Shown here: one piece after another, positions 52,147 through 62,933 of the stretch
How positions within the stretch are numbered: the stretch's first letter is position 1
Layout: every line of letters begins with the position of its first letter
NCBI GenBank assembly: GCA_014529385.2
Contig: CM043967.1
Location: forward strand, 6,709,001 to 6,773,000
DNA: 64,000 nt
Source: Adiantum capillus-veneris
Taxonomy: Eukaryota; Streptophyta; Polypodiopsida; Polypodiales; Pteridaceae
Direction: 5' to 3'
Notes under the pieces: generated by a model
Told to the model about the DNA's origin: nothing
The model's input: only the letters and a program-made list of their open reading frames with translations
Database searches by the model: none
Program-made: the position numbers and the translations under genes

Positions 52147-52165
52147 TCCTCCGTGGGGGCACCAA
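52147..52165 (-). other. Primer-binding site of Tat-type element
   Basis: Minus strand TTGGTGCCCCCACGGAGGA, 2 bp after the 5' LTR end CCTCA. The 19 nt are identical to the site at 21,177-21,195. Confidence 0.88.
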
Positions 52166-52167
52166 TT

Positions 52168-54824
52168 TGAGGCGGTCCGGGGCGGGCAACAAGAAGAGTG
52201 GCCTCTAGACACCCTTCAAGGCTCCCGTGCTGCTCAATGGGGCTGGGGCACTACACAACACAAACCAAAACAACAAACCCACAGCCAAATCCCAACTACA
52301 CAAGGGGCACCACCTAGTTTAAGAGCGAACTAGGACGCAAAAGAGGAGAATCGTTAGAGCAACCCACAAACAAGCAAGGAATTTACACTAACCCTAACAC
52401 CAATGGAATACTCTCACACCCTAAAACACGAGAGAGAGAGAGAGATAGTGCTCGGGCTGCTTTGAAACGTATCGGCAATGATCAAGCAAACACAACTATA
52501 TATTTAAGAAAGAGAGAGAAAGGGGGAGGGGGTGCTTGTTGCATTAATACCTTCTTACAAATCTGTCATGACAAATCAAAGTGAGATTAGTACTTGTTCA
52601 ACATAGCTTGCGTAAATTTCACCACAACACATCACAAGAAAAGCCACCCCAATCACTGTCTTAAGGCCAGGGGAGTCCTCTCTACCCTGTCGCCCTCTTA
52701 CAGTATGTGGGATTTATGGCTAGATTGATGACAACACTAGAGACAAGCTATCAAGAACTTAACAAAAAAACACCAAGACACTTACGCATCATTGTTGTCC
52801 ATTACTTCATGTTGGAAGGGAGACAAAGTATCCAAGCTTAGTCCAAATCCACCCTCTTTGATTCAGCGAATGTTGGGCTTACACTAGTAGGAGAAATGAT
52901 AGATTTCCTACTCTCAATTGAATGATCACTCTCTCTCTGACAATGGCATAGACTTCCCTTGCTAATCCCCTATACAACACATGCACATGCATAAGACAAT
53001 GAGCTTCCACTCAAGAGCTCCTTCTAGAGAGGTTGAGCTTGGCTTCTCAAGCTATAGCATAGTGCTCTTGCTTATGGCTCCCCCTTTGTGCTAGCTACAC
53101 CCTCCTTTTATAGCAATCTTGAAGGCTAGGGTTACTCCTCTAACCATGGTTGGGTTAGATTTTCAGCAATTTATCTAATTTCTTTTGCTTGGAATTATCA
53201 AGAAGTTGGTGAGGAAAGAGAGAGGAGAGAAATGGAGGTGATAGGACTTTTCATAGTGGGTTAGTGTTAGTAGAGTTAGTATTAATTTACAAATGGAATT
53301 GGATATTTACAATGGGAGTATCCATGTAGGATACAAATAACGAAGAAAAAAACTCTTAAGAGGTAAGAAAAGGTGGCTTTCTTACAAGGTTGATGCTCCA
53401 AGTGACTTGAGTAGGGCCGATTTTGACGCCTGTTGACGGTCCACTAGCTTTGACGGTACATTTTTTCTCCACTCTTGACCTTCCTTGAGAGACAAGATAA
53501 TTGAAGCTGAGTAATCAACCACCATGATGCTGTCTTTTAAGAGAAGAGGCTGAATTTTGTGGTTTTTTGATAGATATGGGTAAATTGGAGGAGGAAAAAT
53601 GAGACTAGGTGGTCAATTTTGGAATGGAATTGTGTGTGGGAGGTATGAGTTCACCATGGTTTCTCTTATTCTTCAAGGTTGAGGAGAAGGTGAGTAGTGT
53701 GCAGAGAGGAGTGGTGAGAGAGGTGGGGATGATGAGTGGAGAAGTGTGTGTGAAAGAGGAAAATGATAAAGTGGAAGAGAGAGTGTGGCTGCATAGCATG
53801 GGAAAACTGGGGTCCACTAATAAAATCATAGCTCACAGCTCGTAGCTCAAAAAAATATGAAAACATTTGAGGCAAAAGTTCAGCCCACGAGCTACAACTT
53901 TTGTTTGTATCACCTTTTCAAATTCGGAGAGCAAGTGAACTTTAAAAATTCAGCAAAACCGACCGTTTTTTTCCACTGCACAAGGTCCTTGTGGGGTCCT
54001 TCTTTGGATGATTCTTTTGAATACCTCCAAGAGTGAGCCCTCCATAGTGCATGTATGCATGCCACCTACCCTTGACCTTATTTGGTAGGTCTATAATTGA
54101 AGATATTGTTGAGATTATGATATAAGTGAATAGTACAACTAAGTAAATCAAATATTGAGGGGTCTAAAAAATATGTACATGACAAATATAAATAATATAA
54201 GTGGAAAAAATATAAAGGGGTCAAAAGAAATCTCTCTCATTATGAAGCTACCATAAAAAGATAAATATTTTTGGTGTTCTAATTTTTTAGAAAAAAAGCA
54301 AAATAGATGTAGGAAGGGGAAAATCACAATAGTGAAAAAATATACACATAAATAAAACTAGTTTTTTTGGATTTTTGTTGGGGTGGAGTTACACTAAATA
54401 TAAGAGAAGCTTACATGAAAATATTTCTATATGGAATAAAGAGTATGAAAAATGGTAAGAAAAAATTGTGGTAATGGTGAGGCAATGTACAGAGCATAAA
54501 TAACACACACCTAGATAGAAATATTTAAATAAATATCAAAATAATTATGAAAAAATCTTTTATTTAGGCCCTATATACAAAGAAATATTTACATACGCAT
54601 GGGCCATAATATACTTATATTTTTTAATTTTTTTAAATTTTTTTGGCTCAACTAGCCCAATGACTAGCTAATTGAGGGTTTTTAAAGAAGATATGGGAAA
54701 AGTCCCGTGACTCACGCACGCCTATGTACAGTGAAATGGTAGAGATAGCCACAATGTTTGGGTGATTTTGGTAGGGTGAGGTAACTCACTGTGGCAATTA
54801 CAAAGAGCCGAAAAACGGCTATCA
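52168..54824 (-). repeat. 5' LTR of young Tat-type element
   Basis: 2,657 bp, same termini as 42,544-45,209. TATAAAA at 53,106-53,112 (minus). Confidence 0.95.
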
Positions 54825-54908
54825 ACGTTTCTGGTTGGTTTAAGGTAAGGTCTAAGTTCATCTTACCGGTCAACATGAATACTATGCATAATTATAAATT
54901 TGTGTTAC

Positions 54909-55085
54909 CGGATTTGAAACGCATGTGGCTAACTCCTGTGCTCGAGGTTGGACAGCTTTGACTTCTTCTTGGGTTGATGCTTCCGCATGAGATATGTTTG
55001 GAGTTGACACCTTTCTTCCCACCTTCCTTGGTGGTGCAATGGCATGGGTGTCCTTAGAACTTCGCATTACACGCTTCGGAGCCAT
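54909..55085 (-). CDS. LTR-embedded exon-like ORF, 5' LTR copy
   Basis: ATG at 55,085 (MAPKRVMRSSKDTHAIAPPR), 59 codons, ending AAT CCG before a donor-like GTAACA (54,908). Phase is 0. The 3' LTR copy keeps the same frame despite about 7% LTR divergence. Acceptor-like sites in phase 0 lie at the leader ORF (41,441) and at gag (40,460). The basic MPPKR/MAPKR start resembles the N-termini of many plant Gag proteins, so this may be Gag exon 1. The nested element now separates it from the rest. Confidence 0.5.
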
Positions 55086-55288
55086 AGCTTCGGATTAGAG
55101 AAAAGAAAAGCGCGTTGTTGGAGAGAGAGAGAGAGTGTTCACAAATCGGGTGATGGCACGTCGACGATTGGAGATGGAGATGGCTTGAGGGTGAGAGGTT
55201 AAGGGAGAGAGGCTTCCTCCGACGCGTCGTTGCGAGAGAGCTTCCGCTTCCGTAGCTGTGTGTGTTAAAAGTGAGAGGAGAAGGGTCC

Positions 55289-55296
55289 TTTATATA
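55289..55296 (-). promoter_or_regulatory. TATA box, chromovirus 5' LTR
   Basis: TATATAAA on the minus strand, about 205 bp upstream of the ATG of the LTR-embedded ORF. Confidence 0.7.
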
Positions 55297-55726
55297 GGCC
55301 CTAGGGGGTGCTAAGAATATTGTGAGGTTTCAAGAATAGCAGAAGAAAAAGCTCGCGCGTCGTCGCGGCTCTAATTTTTTTATTTTTATTTTGGCGTTCG
55401 TGAATCCTATGTGCGAATTTTAAAAAGCTCTATACTTACAAGTTCCCATTCTATCTTGAGAGAGAGAAAGAATTCTAATTTTGACTCACCTCTCTTTCCT
55501 TCCTAAAAATATTATCTCTAAGATTTTTCTTCACTCATAGATTAGGTTCCCACATAAACCTATTGTTCCACATAAAGAAAGATCATAAATAAATAGATTC
55601 TGAACCCGATTTTCAATCCGATTGCTCTGATAAATTCATGATGACTCACAAAATTGAGAATCTCAATTACTTTGCAAAATAACTGAAATGACTTATATGG
55701 ATAAATGTTGGGTACATTACAGAGTC

Positions 55727-56430
55727 ACTACGCCACAACTTTAATAACTAAAAGAGATGAGCACTACCTTTAAACTTGCTGTGGGAGTAAGCAAAACAAT
55801 TATTTTTAATTTGAAAATGGACATATTCTTGGGTAATAATAAGCACTACTAACTAGCATTGTGCTTGATAGGATTTTTTGTGCATATGAACATGCTTATA
55901 CCCTCAAGTAAACAAAGGCGTTTCTTTATATATGTATGAGTTTACCCAAAAGAGTTGTGAAAAAAGTATGGGACCAAGAAGATCAAAAGGATGTTGGCAT
56001 CAATGAATATTTTTCCCATAGCTGAGATAGATGTGAACGCGCTCCTTTTGTATAGAGAAAGACAGAATAGTAGACACAATAATACCCAAAAAACTTCATT
56101 GAGTTAAATTTAAGGGAAAGATCAACAAATCTAGATGGCAAGCCTTTAGGAGAACACAAAAGCAAAACTATGGAGAAATCAAACCAGAGGAAGAGAACAT
56201 GGGAAACATGCAACACAATGCCCGTGCACTTGAGTGTAATAGGATATTCTTTGATAAAGAGGGAGATCTAGCTAGTACATGCAATTCTCATAATGAATAT
56301 GAAGCAGGAATACACACAAAAAAAGAAGTTGAACCAGTGGCGAGACAGAAAGGGAATAAATTATCAAATTGGATATTACCAGATGATTGAGAAGTAGAGA
56401 AGTGGAATTTAGGTTTTGCATCCACTTGAG
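55727..56430 (+). other. Flanking repeat, copy A, right part
   Basis: The first ~140 bp (CCACAACTTTAATAACTAAA, GATGAGCACTACCTTTAAAC, ATGGACATATTCTTGGG) match 57,930-58,035 of copy B. This confirms that the chromovirus split one copy of a duplicated locus. The remainder to 56,430 has short frames without motifs. Confidence 0.6.
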
Positions 56431-56431
56431 C

Positions 56432-56463
56432 TGAGAGAGAGAGAGAGAGAGAGGAAGGGAGGA

Positions 56464-56508
<45 letters not shown>

Positions 56509-56706
56509 TAAGGAGACAGGGAAAGAGGGGGAGAGAGATTAGTGATGAAGAGAGAAAGAGAGATATGGAAAGAGAAGGTAGAGAGAGATAGAGAGAGCCA
56601 AAGAGAGGAAGAGAGAGGGGAGACATATATCTATATATGGAAAGAGCTAAAAGGAGAGATACAGAGAGAGAGATAGATAACAAGTGAGACAAAGAGAGGA
56701 AGAGAT

Positions 56707-56801
<95 letters not shown>

Positions 56802-56870
56802 TAGAAGGGGAGTGAGAGAGGAGATAGAGAGAGGAAAGAGGCAGAGAGAGAAAGGGAGAAAAAAAAGATC
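56432..56870. repeat. GA and TA microsatellite cluster
   Basis: (GA)n at 56,432-56,450, (TA)n at 56,469-56,506, impure GA to 56,700, (TA)n at 56,711-56,760 and (GA)n at 56,761-56,796. All long frames in it are low-complexity artefacts. Confidence 0.95.
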
Positions 56871-57060
56871 ACTCTAGAGGTTCTCTTTTAAAGCTCTATT
56901 TGGAACGAGCTTTTTGGAGCAAGCTTTTAGAGCGAGATTTTTTACTAGATTTGGTTTGTACAACAATATTAAAAAAGATCTCACTCCGAAGCTTGCTTCG
57001 AATCAATCCCTTCAGATGCACTACATGAAAATTGTGGATCAGATTAGGGAATGATATGAA

Positions 57061-57720
57061 TAAAGCAAGGCATTATGGGTCTCTTGGAATTATTGAATGA
57101 CACTGAACAAAAGAGCACAATGTCAGAATTGAAAGATGATAAGATCAATTTCCACAATATGACGACCCAATGGTCAGCTTAGATCAGTCTCTTAATCAAG
57201 TACATGAATGAGCTACTTCAACTATCAATGAAGGCATCCAAGGTTATTGAAAAGAAACTTGCTAGTAAAGCTAGGTTTGAACCCTAGTTTAGAGAACTAA
57301 CTGAGGTTCTGTTCAAAGCTAGTATAAAAGACAATCAACCAGACCCAATTGAATGGATACACACTACATCCATCTGCCACAAGCCGGCAAGGGCACACCT
57401 CACCTAAGGCAAGAAAACATTGTATGATCCTAATACAAAGACCTGGCATGCTTTCACGCCATATGAAGTCAAGATGTTGATAGACCAAAGGGAGAAACTA
57501 CAATAGGAGGCCATTTACAGAATTATTCAGAAGGAAAATGTTTTCTATAGTGTCGCTGAAGGTCAAGTAGAGTATGGAGTTTTTTAACTGCCACCTCAAC
57601 ATATACTAAAGGCTGAACTAAAGAAACCTCTAGACAAACAAAAAGCTAAGCACAAGTGCTAAGTTCAACTCACTGATAGTCTAAAATTTTGGAAATATTC
57701 CAAAATTCAAGAAAGGGTAG
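57061..57720 (+). pseudogene. Unrecognised decayed ORF, copy B
   Basis: One plus-strand frame carries protein-like sequence with about six stops. Segments include LLNDTEQKSTMSELKDDKIN, IKYMNELLQLSMKASKVIEK, ELTEVLFKASIKDNQPDPIE, WHAFTPYEVKMLIDQREKLQ and EAIYRIIQKENVFYSV. The C-terminal half is repeated, also decayed, at 33,381-33,700. The matching residues in two copies show it was once a coding sequence, probably in a repeated element. The family is unknown to me. Confidence 0.55.
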
Positions 57721-57786
57721 GGGGATGTATATAGTGGGAACTCACACTTGTAAGTGGCTTGAGCGTGATGTCTATTTGAGCAGCAT

Positions 57787-58570
<784 letters not shown>

Positions 58571-58578
58571 GGGTTCTT

Positions 58579-59766
58579 ATGCAACCAAGAAGGAGGAAAA
58601 GATTCTCAATAGAAAATCTATTTTGTTCAGCATGGAAAGCACGAGTGCTATATTTCAAAGTGGAGGTGGGCAAGAAAACTATTAAGGAGGTTTTGGTACA
58701 ACATGTGTATAGTCACTTTGGTGTGATTGCTAATGGCAGAGATGTCTCATTGGCTTATCATCTTTGATGCAACTATAAGTGTGTTCATATCCTTCCATCT
58801 CTATTATTTCTTTCATACCTTGCTGTTCTCTTAATTTATTTTTTCTTTTTAAAGAGGTAGAACAATATTGGCAGAGGTAGATCATGTTCTCATAAGTTCT
58901 ACATTTGTTTCAGTAGATAGACTATGTGGTCTATTACATTTTGTTGTTGCAATTGCAGATGTCTATCCTTCATCATACAAGGAATGAGAGCTAGTAGAGT
59001 GTATGATAGGTATCAACTCTATAATCCACGCTAACATTGGTGTTTTGCAGTATGATGGAAGAACTAGCAACAGTCTTCCAGATGAGGGAATTTTCTTCTA
59101 TGAGCATTTCTACTAGCTCAACTAGAAAAATCAAAAGGGTACTCTGGTTAAACTCCCTTTCCCTACCAATTGGAGCTGTATCCACTCGCTAGTCCTGAAC
59201 ACCATAGTGTGTGAAGCTCTCAGAAGCAAGCTATTTAGGGATGTGCAAATGTCCCTACAAAATTTAGTGCACACTAAATTGGTAGAGATTGCTAATTTTT
59301 ATCCTATAATTTTATTTGTGGAACTATTTCACACATGCCACATACATGTTGCAAAGACACTGCTAGTATGTAAATCTCTAGATGCTTGCTTTTGTGACAA
59401 GCTTCTTGATAGAGAGTGGTTTGTTAAAGAGGTGGCTGACATATATTGCGAGGTTGTATTGAAAAATTTGGTGGCCAAGTACATGATCGGCACATAGTAC
59501 CTTCTCATCTCCTTCTGGTACCAGCGCTCTCAAATTGTAGCAGGCTACTCTAATTTTATTCATATTGATCAAGAATCGGTAGGCCTGGAGAATAATGGTG
59601 TCATAGATGTGGAGGTATTCAACAAAGAGTTGAACCTTGTGACACTGGTCACAATAAAAAAGAAATGCAACCTTCTGCAACTCTGGCATGACATCGTGGA
59701 TGAGACTGCGGAGAACGAGCCCTCGCAGTTCTATTTCTTAATTGGTGGACTCAAAGTAACGCAATG
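58579..59766 (+). pseudogene. Decayed multi-exon gene fragment, unrecognised
   Basis: Open pieces on the plus strand are joined by intron-like gaps. 58,579-58,767 encodes ENLFCSAWKARVLYFKVEVG. Acceptor-like TTGCAG/ATG at 58,960 and TTTTGCAG/TATG at 59,050 precede further exons. 59,207-59,766 is one frame with a single TAG at 59,492: LRSKLFRDVQMSLQNLVHTK, VAKTLLVCKSLDACFCDKLL, VIDVEVFNKELNLVTLVTIK, SQFYFLIGGLKVTQ. The intron borders suggest a host gene origin rather than a retroelement. I do not recognise the domain. Confidence 0.4.
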
Positions 59767-60370
59767 AAGGGAAAAAGAGATTGTCTATAGAGAACTAACT
59801 CGCCAAGTCCAACTCGTGCCAATGTAGCTTGAATAAATCTATATTCGTGACTTTCATTCCAACGTTTCTTGCAATTTAAATCTTTTGTTTCAATTGTGAG
59901 ATGATTTCCACAATTTGGTTATATCTTTATTTCAATTGTAAGATGAGGTCTATCTCACTACCCCTATCCCTTTGTTAGTGGAAATGTGATTACTGTATAT
60001 TTTGAACAACATATGCAGAGTTTGATGTATTATGGACAAGACCACAGAGAACAAACCCTCGCAGTTCTATTTCTTGATTGGTGGATGCAAAGTAATGCAA
60101 CGAAGGGAAAAAGAGATTGTCTATAGAGAACTAACTGGTCAAGTCCGAATCGTACCAATGTAACTTGAATGAATCTATATTCATGACTTCCATTACAATG
60201 TTTCTTGCAATTCAAATCTTTTGTTTCAATTGTGAGATGATTTTCACAATTTGGTTATATCTTTATTTCAATTTTAACATGAGGTCTGTCGCACTACCTC
60301 TATCCCTTTGCTAGCTAGAAGTGTAATTACTGTGTATTTTGAACAACATATGCAAAGTTTGATGTATAGT
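59704..60370. repeat. ~336-bp tandem duplication
   Basis: 59,704-60,033 and 60,040-60,370 are direct copies, about 88-90% alike by eye, sharing CCCTCGCAGTTCTATTTCTT, GGGAAAAAGAGATTGTCTAT and ATTTTGAACAACATATGCA. The unit covers the 3' end of the decayed gene above. The second copy lacks the TGA present in the first (QRREKEIVYREL is open). Confidence 0.9.
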
Positions 60371-60388
60371 CTCTCTCTCTCTCACTCA

Positions 60389-60422
<34 letters not shown>

Positions 60423-60908
60423 AACATTTCCATGGCATCACATTGAGAAGTACAAAGAATCATATTAATGTAGATAGCTAACACTTTGGAGAGTATTTGT
60501 AAGTAAAAATTGTGAAATAGTCAATGGGCTGAAATACAAAATTTGGATCTAAGGGATCAAAATGTCCTCTAGATAAAATTCATGCTCATGAACTTCACTT
60601 ATGAGGGTGGGGAGAGATTGGTTCCCGGTGGATCTAGCAAGCCCTTATGGGGTGTGTCATCTATCAACAAAGTGTTGATATAAACATATGGGACATGGAT
60701 TTGAAAAGAAAGGTTTATAAAATAGGAATACATTTGGTTTGGTAGGGTGGTATTGGCTATCAATTTAAACACACTCCTTCTGTGAATACAAAAAATCAAA
60801 TTGCAAATGTTCAATTCCCTCTATGCGGCAAACCATATTTACAAGGGGATTGAGGTTTCTCTGCAACATAGAGGATCATATCGCAACCTGGAACCTTAAA
60901 AGTAGAAA
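60371..60908. other. Microsatellite and unassigned DNA
   Basis: (CT)n/(CA)n at 60,370-60,421, then non-coding sequence with no recognised feature. Confidence 0.5.
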
Positions 60909-61049
60909 CTATATAAATTCCTTGGTTCCCAGATGCACAATGGCTCTGTGATCACCTACCCTAAAGGTGTGCAGGTTGACAAGTTCTACGTGGGGATCAT
61001 ACGGCTCCAAAAACAACAACAATCCGTTGACGTCCAAAATAATTAGTCT
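60909..61049 (-). pseudogene. Exon resembling the NIF/CTD-phosphatase (HAD) start motif
   Basis: After an acceptor-like TTTGTTTTGCAG at 61,050 the minus strand reads RLIILDVNGLLLFLEPYDPH. Plant NLI-interacting-factor phosphatases often begin L-L-x-L-D-(L/V)-N-G-L-L at this position. Only the first motif is present; the later HAD motifs are not seen. It ends at a stop near 60,909. It may be an exon captured next to the ULP1-like sequence. Confidence 0.35.
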
Positions 61050-61592
61050 CTGCAAAACAAATAAATAGTTAGACAATATGTTGACTTTCATATTCTTTTA
61101 CATTGGGTATTATCAAAACAATCATGTCAATGTCTAGCAAAGGCTCACACTGGGTTTGCCTACCGTCGAGGTTGTCTTGTCCAGTGTTGACATCCTTGAG
61201 CTTCTTCTCTTGTTCTTCTGCTGTTCGAGACTCTTGTGTCTCCAGTGTTGAGGGCTCCATTGCACTTGAATTTTCTTTTAATGTGCTATGACATATTTTT
61301 GTGGCAGGCATAAATGACTCTTGATTTTCAAGCTCAATAGGTGGAATTGTGGAAAAGGTATGCTCTGCTTGAGGGTTAGAGCCTTCTTTCTCAGCCCCTC
61401 CCCCTCTGCATAAACTTCTTCCTTCTGAGACCCTCCAAGCATAGAGGGAGTTTCAACATTTATTTGTTTGTCAACCCCTCAATCTATGTGATCTTTCTCC
61501 TATGTGGGCTTCCCCTCATTTGGAGTTTTCTCCTTGTCAAACTCTCCCTCTACAGCATTTCTCTTCTCAAAAGTTCCTCCCTCCTCTTGCTC
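61050..61592 (-). pseudogene. Linker region between ULP1-like and NIF-like pieces
   Basis: 61,069-61,311 (80 codons) is Glu/Lys/Ser-rich: STLKENSSAMEPSTLETQES. Similar charged low-complexity coding continues with stops to 61,590 (EGEFDKEKTPNEGKPT, GGSQKEEVYAEGEGL). It is probably a disordered linker of the same decayed gene. Confidence 0.35.
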
Positions 61593-62421
61593 CTATCCTT
61601 TCTCAGGTGCCCTCAAGGAATCTATTTGCTGCAATCCATCAACAGTCATTGTTAACTCTACAATGTGGTCATCTAATAGGGTTTGTTTAGCATCCATGCT
61701 CATAGGATGTGAAATTTCAAGAAGATGCTTGATTAGGGTGTCACGGTATCGGTGCAAATACTCTACGGTGTAATTCTCCAATTCACTCTACAAAAGGAAA
61801 AACAAACAAAAAGGAATTGAGACACATTTTCATCCAAACTATTAGAATGTCATAGTAATGTTGTGAAAAACTCATACCTTTGACATGAATTGCTTTAGTG
61901 CAAAAAAGCTCTGCAGTATATACTCAACATGGAGGAGGCATCTCCATCCACACGCATTGCCATCTGTCTTTAAAGGCACTGTGACTTCCTTAATTTTTGA
62001 CCTATACATCTCTAGATTTCTGCATAGCCTTCCGGAAATATACGTGCAACAGTCTTTTTATGCGTCTACAAGGAGGAGGAGTTGGTATGAACTCAACAAT
62101 GATAACTGTCTCTATACTTTATCCAAAGCAAAACCAGCTTATAATTATCAATACTTACAATCTCAATTATGGATACATTCCTAGAATTGATTTTAGTGTC
62201 CAGACAGCTAGCTTGTCAAGTTCAATGCAAACCAGGCTCCAATGGCGGTTGCTCTCATATGGAAAAATTATGGTTGTTACTTGTAGCATTGATGAACAAT
62301 GGGCAAGCCAGTTCTTGAATGTGCCAATATGGGTGTTTTTCATTTTGAGAAACAAAGAAATATGGGATTCCAAGATATATGTTTTTGCATGGCTTTGTGG
62401 AGCTAGTTGACTCTTTATCAA
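61593..62421 (-). pseudogene. ULP1-like (C48) cysteine protease fragment, spliced
   Basis: Exon 1 (62,167-62,421) has IIFPYESNRHWSLVCIEL, the catalytic His motif of ULP1/SENP proteases; the Asp position reads TLKS and seems lost. A stop follows, then a donor-like GTAAGT near 62,155. Exon 2 (about 61,878-62,020) has VPLKTDGNACGWRCLLHVEY, matching the Q-x-N-G-x-D-C-G Cys motif with Gln and Asp changed. It ends at donor GTATGAG; a 90-bp intron (61,788-61,877) ends TTTTGTAG. Exon 3 (61,593-61,787) gives ELENYTVEYLHRYRDTLIKH and a coiled tail. ULP1 domains are often carried by plant MULE-type transposons. The altered Asp, Gln and pre-Cys residues argue against activity. Confidence 0.6.
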
Positions 62422-62933
62422 ACTACAAGACGGTTACTAGTTGTTAGTCTCTAGCCTCAAGGATGAATAAAAATATGTTGAAGCTAATGAAAGCATCTTA
62501 CTTCATTTGGGCCGGTTAGGTATTAGATTTTATGACATTACCTCTCTCTTGAAATCATAGCCGTCCTCGACTATGAAGTAGAAGAGATAAAGCCTTAATC
62601 ATTAGTCAATCTTACTTCATGGGTAGAGAATCCCTTTTTACCCTACGACATCTTTCCAAGATGGATGACTAATCCATTTGGTGCTCGGGAGACATAGCTA
62701 CCGCAATCATGTCTACTCTTTAGTCCATTTCATTCTTCCAAAGTAGCGTGACAAATTCTACTTGGTGTTTTGTTGAGAGACGTCATCATCACAAACGTGA
62801 TTGTAAGCAAGCATACTATTTAAATTTGTGCACAAAAAAAGAGAACTAGATTTATAAGACAAAAACATTGGTCATTTAAAATAAATTTGTACATTTGCTT
62901 ACTCTAATGTAGCATTGTAAGCAATGACAAGGT
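62422..62933. other. No gene recognised
   Basis: A minus-strand segment near 62,520-62,580 (VEDGYDFKRE before a GTAATG donor) may be another exon of the ULP1-like gene. Otherwise nothing. Confidence 0.3.

Larger units (their letters stand above)
42540..54828 (-). mobile_element. Young Tat-type Ty3/gypsy element, nested in the chromovirus LTR
   Basis: LTRs lie at 42,544-45,209 (3') and 52,168-54,824 (5'). By eye they differ at about 17 substitutions and two or three indels in 2.66 kb, about 99.3% identity. The flanks are ATGT (42,540-42,543) and ACGT (54,825-54,828). The uninterrupted chromovirus LTR copy reads CAATCACGTTTC near 34,893, so the duplication is 4 bp with one later C-to-T change. 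The interior has the primer site, four leader ORFs, one long gag-pol and a purine tract, all on the minus strand. One stop codon in pol is the only obvious lesion apart from a frameshift in one leader ORF. Confidence 0.95.
54829..55721 (-). repeat. 5' LTR of outer chromovirus, promoter part
   Basis: Continues the LTR interrupted at 42,543. Ends GGTACATTACA at 55,721, followed by the GAGTC duplication. TATATAAA at 55,289-55,296. The nested insertion lies downstream of the promoter and exon, and upstream of the primer site. Confidence 0.93.
33862..55726 (-). mobile_element. Outer chromovirus (Ty3/gypsy), interrupted by a nested element
   Basis: The element is bounded by perfect 5-bp duplications GAGTC at 33,862-33,866 and 55,722-55,726. 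Its 3' LTR is 33,867-35,830. Its 5' LTR is 41,605-42,543 plus 54,829-55,721, split by the 12.3-kb Tat-type element. The interior (35,831-41,604) holds an initiator-Met primer site, a leader ORF, gag, protease, RT, RNase H, integrase and chromodomain, in that order on the minus strand. The LTRs differ at about 7% over the first 430 bp compared by eye, against about 0.7% for the nested element, so the order of insertion is clear. Several pol stops and the split promoter make it inactive. The sub-lineage within chromoviruses is not resolved. Confidence 0.95.

Noticed and set aside
56288-56692. 134-codon minus-strand frame rich in Leu/Ser/Ile-Tyr
   Set aside because: Produced by GA and TA microsatellites.
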